Below the pieces are notes generated by a model, which did not search any database, was not told the DNA's origin, and saw nothing but the letters and a program-made list of their open reading frames with translations. A stretch of DNA of 64,000 bases. Origin: an uncultured Mediterranea sp. Lineage in GTDB: Bacteria; Bacteroidota; Bacteroidia; Bacteroidales; Bacteroidaceae. Within the stretch, counting starts at the first letter, position 1. Each line of letters opens with the position of its first letter. Both the position numbers and the translations under genes were made by a program. The DNA lies in the NCBI RefSeq assembly GCF_902493215.1, contig NZ_CABUOL010000008.1, forward strand, positions 62,001-126,000, in the 5' to 3' direction. Shown piece after piece: positions 31,884 through 40,540 of this stretch.

Positions 31884-34079
31884 ATGAAACACCTCATCGT
31901 AACGGCGGCAATCTCACTGTTTGCCGCCACTTGTCTGAATGCGAACGAAATGAAGCAGATCCGTATCTCCACAGACCGTACCGACCTTGTGCTGCAAGTA
32001 GCCCAGAACGGACGTCTCTACCAGAGTTATTTCGGCGAAAAGCTGATCAATAATGTCGATTTGAAAGAGCTGGACTGGAGCATTCATGCGGCTTCCGACG
32101 GCAGCGTCAGCCAGCGTGGTTGGGAAGTGTACAGCGGTTCGGGCAACGAAGACTTCTTCGAACCGGCCCTGGCTGTCACGCACAACGACGGCAATCCTTC
32201 CACATGGCTTTACTATGTTTCTTCTTCCACGCATTCTGTAGAAGGAGGCGTACAGACTGATATCTTATTGCGTGACGACAAATATCCGGTAGATGTCACG
32301 TTGCATTACGTGGCCTATCCCAAGGAAAACGTCATCAAGACATGGAGTGAAATCCGCCATCAGGAAAAAAAGCCGGTTGTCCTTTCCGCCTATGCTTCCA
32401 CGATGCTCTACTTCAGCCGTCCGGCCTACTACCTGACGGAATTCAGCAGCGACTGGGCCAAAGAAGCACAGATGAGCACCCAACCGTTGCAATTCGGCAA
32501 GAAAGTGATCGATACCAAGCTGGGCAGCCGTGCCGCCATGCACACACACCCATTCTTCATCATGGGGCTGGACCAGCCGGCTCACGAAACCCAGGGAGAG
32601 GTACTGATGGGGACACTGGCCTGGACAGGAAACTTCCGTTTCACCTTCGAAGTGGACAATGTGGGCAATCTGCGCATCATTCCGGGCATCAATCCGTATG
32701 CTTCGGCCTACAAGCTGGAACGCGGTGAGGTGTTCACCACACCCGAATTCATCTTTACGCTCAGCACGGAAGGAACAGGACAAGGCAGCCGCAACCTGCA
32801 GGCATGGGCACGCAACTATCAGTTGAAAGACGGCAAAGGTTCCCGACTCACGTTATTGAACAATTGGGAAAATACCGGATTCGACTTCAACCAGGATATC
32901 TTGGCCGAACTGATGAAGGAAGCCAAAGACCTGGGAGTAGACATGTTTCTGCTGGACGACGGTTGGTTTGGCAACAAATATCCGCGCAAGAACGACCGTG
33001 CCGGTCTGGGCGACTGGGAAGTGACACACGACAAGCTCCCCGGCGGCATCCGGGCACTGACCGATGCCGCCCGGAAAGCCGGAGTCAAATTCGGCCTCTG
33101 GATCGAACCGGAAATGGTCAACCCCAAAAGCGAACTTTTCGAAAAGCATCCCGACTGGGCCATCCACTATCCCAACCGCGACACCTATTATTACCGTAAC
33201 CAGCTGGTACTCGACCTGAGCAATCCGGCAGTACAAGCATATGTTTACGGCATTGTAGACAAGCTGCTGAAAGAAAATCCGGAAATAGCCTACTTCAAAT
33301 GGGATTGCAACAGCCCCATCACCAATATCTATTCGCCCTACCTCAAGACGGAACAGGAACAACTGTATATAGACCATGTACGTGGTGTATACAATGTCAT
33401 GAAGCGCGTGAAAGAAAACTATCCCGACATACCCATGATGCTCTGTTCGGGAGGCGGCGCACGTTGCGACTACGAAGCCTTGAAATATTTCACAGAATTC
33501 TGGTGCAGCGACAATACCGACCCCGTAGAGCGCATCTACATCCAATGGGGATTCTCCCAGTTCTTCCCGGCCAAAGCCATGTGCGCCCACGTGACAAGCT
33601 GGAACAAGGCTGCTTCCATAAAATTCCGTACCGACGTAGCCTCCATGTGCAAACTGGGCTTCGACCTGGGACTGAAAGAACTGAGTGCGGAGGAATTGCT
33701 TTACTGCCAGACGGCAGTAGCCAACTGGAAACGCCTGCAACCGGTAATCCTGGACGGCACCCAATACCGCCTGGTATCGCCCTACGAAAGCAACCACATG
33801 GCCGTAAATTATGTAAGTACGGACAGTCGCAAGGCTGTTCTTTTCGCTTACGACGTCTACCCGCGCTATCAGGAGAAACTGTTCCCCGTCAAGATGCAGG
33901 GACTGGATCCGCATAAACGCTACAAAGTGGAAGAAATCAATCTGATGCCCGACAGCAAGTCGGCACTTCCCGCCAACGGCCGCATATTCTCGGGTGACTA
34001 TCTGATGAAAATAGGTCTCGATGTCTTCGGTTTCCGCCCCATGCAGAGCCATGTGGTAGAACTGACCGAAGTCGAATAA
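31884..34079 (+). CDS. GH36 alpha-galactosidase
   Basis: A 731-residue glycosidase with a signal peptide (to about residue 20, LNANE), so it acts in the periplasm or envelope. The N-terminal super-sandwich covers about 25-320 and the TIM barrel about 330-650. The nucleophile is Asp474 in FKWDCN and the acid/base lies in CSDNTDP (Asp543). LLDDGWFG and GLWIEPEMVNP are further family motifs. It removes terminal alpha-galactose from raffinose, stachyose or melibiose. The order GH32-GH36-permease-kinase points to raffinose-family sugars. Confidence 0.94.
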   Translation: MKHLIVTAAISLFAATCLNANEMKQIRISTDRTDLVLQVAQNGRLYQSYFGEKLINNVDLKELDWSIHAASDGSVSQRGWEVYSGSGNEDFFEPALAVTHNDGNPSTWLYYVSSSTHSVEGGVQTDILLRDDKYPVDVTLHYVAYPKENVIKTWSEIRHQEKKPVVLSAYASTMLYFSRPAYYLTEFSSDWAKEAQMSTQPLQFGKKVIDTKLGSRAAMHTHPFFIMGLDQPAHETQGEVLMGTLAWTGNFRFTFEVDNVGNLRIIPGINPYASAYKLERGEVFTTPEFIFTLSTEGTGQGSRNLQAWARNYQLKDGKGSRLTLLNNWENTGFDFNQDILAELMKEAKDLGVDMFLLDDGWFGNKYPRKNDRAGLGDWEVTHDKLPGGIRALTDAARKAGVKFGLWIEPEMVNPKSELFEKHPDWAIHYPNRDTYYYRNQLVLDLSNPAVQAYVYGIVDKLLKENPEIAYFKWDCNSPITNIYSPYLKTEQEQLYIDHVRGVYNVMKRVKENYPDIPMMLCSGGGARCDYEALKYFTEFWCSDNTDPVERIYIQWGFSQFFPAKAMCAHVTSWNKAASIKFRTDVASMCKLGFDLGLKELSAEELLYCQTAVANWKRLQPVILDGTQYRLVSPYESNHMAVNYVSTDSRKAVLFAYDVYPRYQEKLFPVKMQGLDPHKRYKVEEINLMPDSKSALPANGRIFSGDYLMKIGLDVFGFRPMQSHVVELTEVE

Positions 34080-34112
34080 GTTCAAACAAAACATTTTAAC
34101 ACAAGTATTTTT

Positions 34113-35288
34113 ATGACTGCAAAACAACAAATAAAATACGGACGGCTGGTTCCCGTCATGCTCTGCTTCTTTGCCATGGGCTTTGTAGACCTGGTGGGAA
34201 TCGCATCCAATTATGTAAAGGCCGACCTGGGTCTGACGGACTCGCAGGCCAACATCTTCCCGTCACTCGTTTTCTTCTGGTTCCTCATCTTCTCCGTTCC
34301 CACAGGCATGCTGATGAACCGCATCGGAAGAAAACGGACCGTCCTCATGAGTCTGGTGGTAACTGCCGTATCCCTGTTACTCCCCCTGTTCGGCGACAGC
34401 TACGGACTGATGCTCTGCTCCTTTTCTCTGCTGGGCATCGGCAATGCATTGATGCAGACCTCACTCAACCCGCTGCTGAGCAACATCATCACAGGCGACC
34501 GTCTGGCCAGCTCGCTCACCTTCGGACAGTTTGTCAAAGCCATCGCTTCCTTCCTGGCCCCCTATATTGCCATGTGGGGAGCCACACAAGCCATGCCCAC
34601 CTTCGGCCTGGGATGGCGTGTACTCTTCCCCGTCTATATGGTGATAGCCGTCATCGCCATCCTGTGGCTGTCATCCACGCCCATCGAGGAAGAGCAACCT
34701 GACAAAGCATCCAGCTTTACCGGCTGCCTGCGCCTGCTGGGCCATCCCTTCATCCTGTTGTGTTTCTTGGGAATCGTCTGTCATGTAGGTATCGACGTGG
34801 GTACCAATACGACCGCTCCCAAGCTGCTGATGGAACGGGTGGGCCTGACCCTCGATGAAGCCGGCTTTGCCACAAGCCTCTATTTCATCTTCCGAACGGC
34901 AGGCTGTCTGTTGGGAACCTTCATACTGCAACACCTCTCTGCACGCCGTTTCCTCGCTGTCAGCGTGGCGTGTATGCTCGTTGCAATGGCCGGTCTGCTT
35001 GTTTCCGACGCCCACTACGTCATCTATACATGCATCGCCCTCATCGGCTTCGGCAACTCCAACGTCTTCCCCATTATCTTTGCCCAGGCTCTCACTGCCG
35101 TCCCTCAACAGAAAAACGAGGTTTCGGGCCTGATGATCATGGGCCTTTTCGGCGGTACGGTCTTCCCGCTGCTGATGGGTGTGGCCAGCGATGCCATCGG
35201 ACAGAGTGGTGCCGTGGCTGTCATGACGGTCGGCGTACTCTATCTGATAGCCTATACATTCAATATGAAACTACATAAACAACAATAA
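34113..35288 (+). CDS. MFS sugar permease of the sucrose/raffinose locus
   Basis: A 391-residue inner-membrane protein with about twelve hydrophobic helices and MFS loop motifs (NRIGRKRTV after helix 2). It lies between the glycosidases and the fructokinase (two bases before the kinase start). The expected role is import of fructose, sucrose or another released sugar, probably with protons. The exact substrate is inferred from position only. Confidence 0.85.
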   Translation: MTAKQQIKYGRLVPVMLCFFAMGFVDLVGIASNYVKADLGLTDSQANIFPSLVFFWFLIFSVPTGMLMNRIGRKRTVLMSLVVTAVSLLLPLFGDSYGLMLCSFSLLGIGNALMQTSLNPLLSNIITGDRLASSLTFGQFVKAIASFLAPYIAMWGATQAMPTFGLGWRVLFPVYMVIAVIAILWLSSTPIEEEQPDKASSFTGCLRLLGHPFILLCFLGIVCHVGIDVGTNTTAPKLLMERVGLTLDEAGFATSLYFIFRTAGCLLGTFILQHLSARRFLAVSVACMLVAMAGLLVSDAHYVIYTCIALIGFGNSNVFPIIFAQALTAVPQQKNEVSGLMIMGLFGGTVFPLLMGVASDAIGQSGAVAVMTVGVLYLIAYTFNMKLHKQQ

Positions 35289-35290
35289 CC

Positions 35291-36184
35291 ATGAACAGTC
35301 AACCAATCGTAGTCGGAATGGGCGAAGCACTCTGGGATGTGCTGCCCGAAGGGAAAAAACTGGGCGGGGCCCCTGCCAACTTTGCCTATCATGTCTCTCA
35401 GTTCGGTTTGGAAAGCCGTGTCGTAAGCGCCGTCGGCCAGGACAAACTGGGTGCCGAGATTTTGGATAACTTCCGTCAGAAACAGCTGTACGGACTGATA
35501 GAGACCGTTCCCTACCCCACAGGCACGGTACAAGTGGAACTTGACGCCGAAGGCGTACCCTGCTATGACATCAAGGAAGGCGTGGCCTGGGACAATATCC
35601 CCTACACACAAGCCCTGGACGGACTGGCCCGTCAGACTCATGCCGTCTGCTTCGGTTCGCTGGCACAGCGCAGCATCGTCTCCCGCCAGACCATCCACCG
35701 TTTCCTCGACGCCATGCCCGATGCCCCCGATACGCTCAAGATATTCGACATCAACCTCCGTCAGAGTTTCTACAGCAAAGAAATCTTGTGTGACTCTTTC
35801 TGCCGTTGCAATGTACTGAAAATAAACGATGAAGAGCTTGTAACCGTAAGCCGTATGTTCGGTTATCCCGGCATCGACCTTCAGGACAAGTGCTGGATTC
35901 TGCTGGCCAAGTACAACCTGAAGATGCTCATTCTGACATGTGGCGTCAACGGCAGCTATGTCTTTACGCCAGGGCATGTATCGTTCGTCGAGACCCCGAA
36001 AGTACAGGTGGCCGACACCGTCGGCGCCGGCGACTCGTTTACAGCAGCCTTTACCTCGGCCATCCTTCGCGGACGCTCCGTGGCCGAAGCCCACCGGCTG
36101 GCTGTCGAAACGTCGGCTTACGTCTGCACCCAACAGGGAGCTATGCCCATCTTGCCCAAGACATTGACAGAAAGACTGGCCTGA
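35291..36184 (+). CDS. PfkB-family carbohydrate kinase, probable fructokinase
   Basis: A 297-residue cytoplasmic kinase. Family features are GEALWDVLP at the N-terminus, the GGAPANFAYHV substrate motif, and the C-terminal signature VADTVGAGDSFTAAF with the catalytic Asp in GAGDS. It should phosphorylate fructose released by the GH32 enzyme. It begins two bases after the permease stop, so the two are translated from one mRNA. Confidence 0.9.
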   Translation: MNSQPIVVGMGEALWDVLPEGKKLGGAPANFAYHVSQFGLESRVVSAVGQDKLGAEILDNFRQKQLYGLIETVPYPTGTVQVELDAEGVPCYDIKEGVAWDNIPYTQALDGLARQTHAVCFGSLAQRSIVSRQTIHRFLDAMPDAPDTLKIFDINLRQSFYSKEILCDSFCRCNVLKINDEELVTVSRMFGYPGIDLQDKCWILLAKYNLKMLILTCGVNGSYVFTPGHVSFVETPKVQVADTVGAGDSFTAAFTSAILRGRSVAEAHRLAVETSAYVCTQQGAMPILPKTLTERLA

Positions 36185-36192
36185 TTATTCCT

Positions 36193-36253
36193 GTTTCATG
36201 GAATTTCCGTATCTTTGTAACCATCAAACTGCAAGAACGGAATTCCATGAAAC
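36193..36253. promoter_or_regulatory. Inverted repeat bracketing the hybrid-sensor promoter and start codon
   Basis: The left arm at 36193-36210 and the right arm at 36237-36253 are reverse complements over 17 bases apart from one extra T in the left arm. The -7 element TATCTTTG (36210-36217) begins in the left arm, and the right arm contains the ATG at 36247. Such geometry fits an operator for autoregulation or a start-codon-masking hairpin if transcription starts upstream. Confidence 0.6.
36210..36217 (+). promoter_or_regulatory. -7 element of the hybrid-sensor gene
   Basis: TATCTTTG matches the consensus, 30 bp before the ATG at 36247. The -33 region is weak. Confidence 0.6.
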
Positions 36254-39000
36254 ACTTGTACTATCTTCCCGTCCTCCTTACCCTCTGTCTGCTATGTACC
36301 GCCTGCAGACAGAATAACAAACATTATACAATCGGCGTATCCCAGTGCAGCGACGACGAGTGGCGCACCCAGATGAACAAGGAAATACGCCGGGAAGCCC
36401 TGTTCTACCCGGATGTGCAAGTGGAAATCCGTTCGGCCGGTGACAACAACGAACGCCAGATAGCCGACATCGAACACTTCATCAGCGAAAAAGCCGACCT
36501 GATAGTCGTCTCTCCCAATGAGGCCGATGCCATCGCTCCCGTCGTAGAAAAGGCCTACAAGCAAGGGATTCCAGTGGTTCTGGTCGACCGCAAGATCAAC
36601 TCCGAGAACTATACCGCCTATATCGGCGCGGACAATTACGAAATGGGCCGCCAGATAGGCATCTACATCGCCAGCCGGCTGCGTGGCCAAGGCAATATCG
36701 TAGAACTCACCGGCTTGCAAGGATCGACTCCTGCACGCGACCGTCACCGGGGACTGACAGACGCCCTGGCCGACGTACCCGGTATCCGCCTCATAGCCCA
36801 GGCCGATGCCGGCTGGTTCAGACAATCGGCCCAACATGCCTTCGACTCCATCCTCACCCTGCAACCCCGTATCGATCTGGTCTTCGCCCACAACGACCGC
36901 ATGGCTTCGGGCGCACACGACGCGGCTGTCCGAAAAGGCCGTGAAAAGGATATGCTCTTTGTCGGTGTGGACGCACTTTCCGGAGAAGGAATGGGAGTGG
37001 AAATGGTGGCAGACGGTACACTCGACGCCACCTTCATCTACCCTACCGGAGGCGACCGTGTCGTGCAGGTAGCCATGGACATTCTGGAAGGACGGAACTA
37101 TCCGCACGAGACACTTCTGTCTACCGCACTGGTCAACCGGCAGAATGCCCGCATCATGCAGATGCAGACGACCCACATCGGCACGCTGGACAACAAAATA
37201 GAAAAACTCAACAAGCAGCTCGACGCATTCCTGCTGCGCTACTCCGCCCAGAGCATGTTCCTTTATGCCTGTATCGTCATTCTGATACTGGTCGGCGCCT
37301 TGCTCGTGTTCGTGGTCCGCGCGTTTTGGACCAAAAACCGGCTGAATTCCGAACTGTCCAGGCAAAAGCAACAATTGGAAGAACAACGCGACCAGCTCAT
37401 CACCCTCTCCCGGCAGCTGGAAGACGCCACACATGCCAAGCTATCCTTCTTCACCAACGTATCCCACGATTTCCGCACTCCTCTGACCCTGATAGCCGAC
37501 CCCGTGGACCAGCTCCAGCAGAGTCCCAACCTGAACGAACACGAGCGCTTCCTGCTCAACATCGTCCACAAGAATGTCACCGTACTGCTACGCCTCGTCA
37601 ACCAGATACTCGACTTCCGCAAGTTCGAGGACGGAAAGCTCCAGCTCCGCCTCAGCCGGTTCGACCTGCGCACCTCGCTGCTGGAGTGGACCGACGCTTT
37701 CCGCACACTGTCTTTCCGCAAGCACATCCACTTCCGCATCACGGCCGACGAACAGGCCGACTATACCGTTACGGCCGATGCCGAGAAACTGGAACGTATT
37801 CTCTACAACCTGCTCTCCAACGCATTCAAGTTCACCCCCGAGAACGGTAGCATCAGCGTCGGTCTGGCGCTGTTCAACCAGGAAGGCGAACCCGCTTTCC
37901 GCCTGCAGGTGACCGATACGGGTGTAGGCATGCCCGCCGAACACGTCCGGCACATTTTCGACAGCTTCTATCAGATAGACGTCCATCACGCCGGTTCGGG
38001 TATCGGCCTGGCCCTGGTAAAGGCCTTTGTGGAAATGCACCACGGCAGCATCCACGTAGATACCACCGAGGGACAGGGAACCTGCTTCACCATCGAAATG
38101 CCTGTCTGCCAGAAAGGAATGATCGACCCGGATACCACCCGAAGTGCCGCATTGACCAACCTGAAAGAAGGTGCCGTGCTGGCCGCCGACCAGGAAACGC
38201 TGCAGACAGCCGACACAGCCACCTCTCCCGAAGACAAGGAAAGCGTACTCGTGATAGACGACAATCAGGACATCCGCGACTATGTACGTTCCATCCTTCA
38301 GGACGACTACAACATACTGGAAGCCGCCAACGGTCAGGAAGGCATCCGTCTGGCCATGAAATACGTGCCCGATGTAGTCATCTGCGACGTCATGATGCCC
38401 GTCATGGACGGTATGGAGTGTTGCCGCCGTCTGAAGTCGGAACTGCAGACTTCGCACATTCCCGTAATGATGCTCACCGCCTATGCCGTAGACGAACAGA
38501 AGATCAAAGGCTACGAGTGTGGTGCCGATTCCTACATCTCCAAGCCCTTCAGTGCCCGCCTGCTGACGGTGCGCCTGCGCAACCTCATCGACAACCGCCA
38601 CCGCCTGCAGAACTTCTTTTCCGACAAGAGCAACCAGCCGTTACAGAAAGCGGCTGTAACCGATGTGGACAAAGGCTTCCTGGAAAAGCTCCGGGAACTG
38701 ATTGAACAAAAGCTGCCGGACCCCAATCTGAGTGTGGAAGAACTGGGCGAACAGATAGGCCTGAGCCGTGTCCAGCTTTACCGCAAGACCAAAGCCCTCT
38801 GCGGCTATGCTCCCAATGAGCTGTTGCGCATTGCCCGCCTCAAGCGGGCTTCCCTCCTGCTGGCTTCTACGGAAAAGACCGTTTCCGAAATCACGTACGA
38901 AGTAGGGTTCAGCTCGCCGTCCTACTTCACCAAATGCTACAAGGAATACTTTGGAGAAAGCCCGACCGACTTCTTGAAACGGAAGAAAGGGGAAGGATAA
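36247..39000 (+). CDS. Hybrid two-component sensor/regulator with sugar-binding periplasmic domain
   Basis: A 917-residue one-protein signalling system. An N-terminal signal/anchor (ending CTAC) is followed by a periplasmic-binding-protein domain of the ribose/fructose type (about 27-310), a coiled segment, a transmembrane helix (about 337-358), a histidine kinase with His407 in VSHDFRTP, N-box NLLSNAFKFTPENG and G-boxes DTGVGMP and GSGIGLALV, a receiver with Asp714 in ICDVMMP, and a C-terminal AraC-type DNA-binding domain. The layout equals the B. thetaiotaomicron fructose sensor BT1754. It probably activates the preceding sugar locus. The ATG at 36247 is chosen; longer versions run into the kinase gene. 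Confidence 0.93.
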   Translation: MKHLYYLPVLLTLCLLCTACRQNNKHYTIGVSQCSDDEWRTQMNKEIRREALFYPDVQVEIRSAGDNNERQIADIEHFISEKADLIVVSPNEADAIAPVVEKAYKQGIPVVLVDRKINSENYTAYIGADNYEMGRQIGIYIASRLRGQGNIVELTGLQGSTPARDRHRGLTDALADVPGIRLIAQADAGWFRQSAQHAFDSILTLQPRIDLVFAHNDRMASGAHDAAVRKGREKDMLFVGVDALSGEGMGVEMVADGTLDATFIYPTGGDRVVQVAMDILEGRNYPHETLLSTALVNRQNARIMQMQTTHIGTLDNKIEKLNKQLDAFLLRYSAQSMFLYACIVILILVGALLVFVVRAFWTKNRLNSELSRQKQQLEEQRDQLITLSRQLEDATHAKLSFFTNVSHDFRTPLTLIADPVDQLQQSPNLNEHERFLLNIVHKNVTVLLRLVNQILDFRKFEDGKLQLRLSRFDLRTSLLEWTDAFRTLSFRKHIHFRITADEQADYTVTADAEKLERILYNLLSNAFKFTPENGSISVGLALFNQEGEPAFRLQVTDTGVGMPAEHVRHIFDSFYQIDVHHAGSGIGLALVKAFVEMHHGSIHVDTTEGQGTCFTIEMPVCQKGMIDPDTTRSAALTNLKEGAVLAADQETLQTADTATSPEDKESVLVIDDNQDIRDYVRSILQDDYNILEAANGQEGIRLAMKYVPDVVICDVMMPVMDGMECCRRLKSELQTSHIPVMMLTAYAVDEQKIKGYECGADSYISKPFSARLLTVRLRNLIDNRHRLQNFFSDKSNQPLQKAAVTDVDKGFLEKLRELIEQKLPDPNLSVEELGEQIGLSRVQLYRKTKALCGYAPNELLRIARLKRASLLLASTEKTVSEITYEVGFSSPSYFTKCYKEYFGESPTDFLKRKKGEG

Positions 39001-39059
39001 ATCCGGAACGATATAATATATATTCGATATATTTATTTCTTTTTTACAAAAAATACCTT

Positions 39060-39067
39060 TACCTTTG
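39060..39067 (+). promoter_or_regulatory. -7 element upstream of upxY
   Basis: TACCTTTG fits the consensus. It would give a leader of about 155 nt before the ATG at 39230, including a hairpin (39105-39110 with 39125-39130). Long leaders are usual before UpxY genes. No long inverted repeat of the invertible-promoter type flanks it. Confidence 0.55.
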
Positions 39068-39229
39068 CACTACTATATATAAACAAATGTCTATAAGCAA
39101 AACACAGGCAACATTCCTCACAAATGCCTGATGCCACAGGGCCGAACTTTGCGCAGACAACAATCTAACCCACTATATTCCAAGCATTTGCAAGGCATTA
39201 TAGGACTAAGAGGTATATCCCTATCCGAC

Positions 39230-39814
39230 ATGAACCACCTGCAGAGTACCCGTAGGCAATGGTACGTCATGCGCGACCTGAAGCGCCCCAACAGCCTCCA
39301 CCCGGCCTATCTGGAACTTGCCGATAAAGGGTTCGAAGTATTCACGCCCCTACACTGGCAGCTCAAAGAAATACGGGGAAGAAAGGTCCGCCGACAGGTC
39401 CCCTTCCTCCCCGATCTTCTGTTTGTCCGTGCCACACGTGCCGAACTCGACCCGCTGGTCCAGTCCATCCCTACGCTCCAATACCGGTACGTACGTGGCG
39501 GCTATCGCAAAAGTATGGTGGTGGCAGACGCTGACATGGAACATTTCATGCATGCCGTCGCCTCCTCACCGTCGCCCCGCTACCTGACACCGGCCGAACT
39601 GACTCCCGCTGCCCTGGGAGCGCAGGTCACCATCGTGGGCGGCCCGCTGGACGGTTACGAAGGACGGCTGCTGAAAATGCGCGGTTCGCGCAAGCGGCAC
39701 CTGATTGTCGAGATTCCCCACCTGCTGGCAGCTGCGGTCGAGGTATGCCCGGACTTTGTCCGGATGGAGGTCAGCCGAACACAGCCGACGCATCCAGGCA
39801 CGGACAGGCCTTAG
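39230..39814 (+). CDS. UpxY-family transcription antiterminator (NusG-like), orphan
   Basis: A 194-residue NusG paralogue. The NGN-type domain covers about 1-100 (QWYVMRDLKRPN, GFEVFTPLHW, VPFLPDLLFV) and a KOW-like element lies at about 125-150 (VTIVGGPLDGYEG). UpxY proteins bind the elongating polymerase in the leader of a capsular polysaccharide operon and prevent early termination. Here no UpxZ or capsule gene follows. The last 13 codons run antisense into the amidase gene, and family members normally end near the VRME position, so the 3' end may be a rearrangement scar. The start at 39230 gives the normal N-terminus; the frame extends to 39131. Confidence 0.85.
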   Translation: MNHLQSTRRQWYVMRDLKRPNSLHPAYLELADKGFEVFTPLHWQLKEIRGRKVRRQVPFLPDLLFVRATRAELDPLVQSIPTLQYRYVRGGYRKSMVVADADMEHFMHAVASSPSPRYLTPAELTPAALGAQVTIVGGPLDGYEGRLLKMRGSRKRHLIVEIPHLLAAAVEVCPDFVRMEVSRTQPTHPGTDRP

Positions 39815-40280
39815 GCGCGGTGCCGGGCAGGTCACGGTGGCCGCATACTACGGCCTGCGGGAAGAGCCGCTTCAGCCGGCCGAAGAGGTCGTGCAGCCGC
39901 CCGGTCTGTGCCGCGGTGCGCGTGTCGGCCGGACGGCCCTGTGCGTCGAGCCCGCCCTCGTAGCAGATGCCGATGGAGCAGCGGTTGTAGGGACGGCAGT
40001 GGGCGCCCACTTCGAGCAGGCCGCGGTGCTGGGTCAGGGTTCCGTCGCGACGGACGTAGAAGTGATAGCCCACGGTGCGGAAGCCGCGGGCACGGTGGTC
40101 GTGAAGCAGCTGCTGGGCGGTATAGTCCTGCGTGCAGCGGGTGGCGGAGCAGTGGAGTACAAGGAAGCGCACGCTGTCGGCGCCCTGCATCAGCTCGCCG
40201 TCCTCCATCCGGGCGAGGAGGGTGCGCTCGGTGGGCACCTTCTCGCCGCGGACGGTCATCGGGTAACGGTCGTCGGTCAT
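39771..40280 (-). CDS. N-acetylmuramoyl-L-alanine amidase (Amidase_2, phage/T7 lysozyme-like)
   Basis: A 169-residue zinc amidase without signal peptide. FLVLHCSATR carries the first zinc His, GYHFYVRRDGT and EVGAHCRPYN the substrate groove, and GHRDLPGTAPKACPCLD the final His and Cys ligands. The ATG at 40280 overlaps the stop of the smalltalk gene (TCATGA on the coding strand is ATGA), supporting this start over a longer frame to 40376. Its stop lies 44 bp inside the end of the convergent upxY gene. The same amidase type usually sits beside capsule loci and HU-like genes in Bacteroides; its role there is unclear. Confidence 0.87.
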   Translation of the reverse strand: MTDDRYPMTVRGEKVPTERTLLARMEDGELMQGADSVRFLVLHCSATRCTQDYTAQQLLHDHRARGFRTVGYHFYVRRDGTLTQHRGLLEVGAHCRPYNRCSIGICYEGGLDAQGRPADTRTAAQTGRLHDLFGRLKRLFPQAVVCGHRDLPGTAPKACPCLDASAVFG

Positions 40281-40405
40281 GACAAGAAGGGGATCAAAGG
40301 TGAACAACTGGTGACGCCAAGTGCCGTCAGGGCGGCAATGGCTGCCTGGATGATGGCCTTCACGATGGAAGTCCAAGTGATTTTCTGGGTAGTGGTGTTT
40401 GACAT
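40277..40405 (-). CDS. Smalltalk-type small protein (42 aa)
   Basis: A short frame between the HU-like and amidase genes. It begins MSNTTTQKITWTSIVKAII, has one hydrophobic helix (IIQAAIAALTALGVTSC), and ends in a short tail. Position, length and the TW...II.AAIAALTALG pattern resemble the smalltalk protein family found before such amidases in Bacteroidales. The stop overlaps the amidase ATG, so the two are translationally coupled. Its function is unknown; a holin-like or membrane role is a guess. Confidence 0.72.
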   Translation of the reverse strand: MSNTTTQKITWTSIVKAIIQAAIAALTALGVTSCSPLIPFLS

Positions 40406-40408
40406 AAT

Positions 40409-40540
40409 TAGTGGTTAGGGGTTAGTGATTAGTGGTTAGTGATTAGTGGTTAGTGATTAGTGGTTAGTGGTTAGCGGTTAGCGGTTAGTGGTTAGTGGTT
40501 AGTATGCTAATCGCTAACCGTTCACCGCTAACCGCTAAAG
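40409..40540. repeat. Heptamer array (GGTTAGT type) between the HU-like and smalltalk genes
   Basis: Repeated GGTTAGT, GATTAGT and GGTTAGC units fill the spacer, followed by reverse-complement units (CGCTAACC) near 40511-40538, so the region folds on itself. It belongs to the same class as 13915-14029. No spacers or CRISPR-like repeats are present. Confidence 0.8.

Noticed and set aside
35890..36246. Longer N-terminus for the hybrid sensor gene
   Set aside because: It would overlap the fructokinase gene in another frame, lacks a signal peptide at the new start, and crosses the gene's own promoter.
39001..39229. Possible invertible promoter in front of UpxY, as in B. fragilis capsule loci
   Set aside because: The region is AT-rich with short symmetries but I could not find the pair of long inverted repeats needed for site-specific inversion.
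39705..40418. 237-codon plus-strand frame opposite the amidase
   Set aside because: The minus-strand amidase has clear catalytic motifs and a coupled upstream small gene; the opposite frame has low-complexity composition without domains.
40409..40540. Possible CRISPR-like array
   Set aside because: Units are 7 bp and contiguous with no unique spacers; no cas genes are present in the window.
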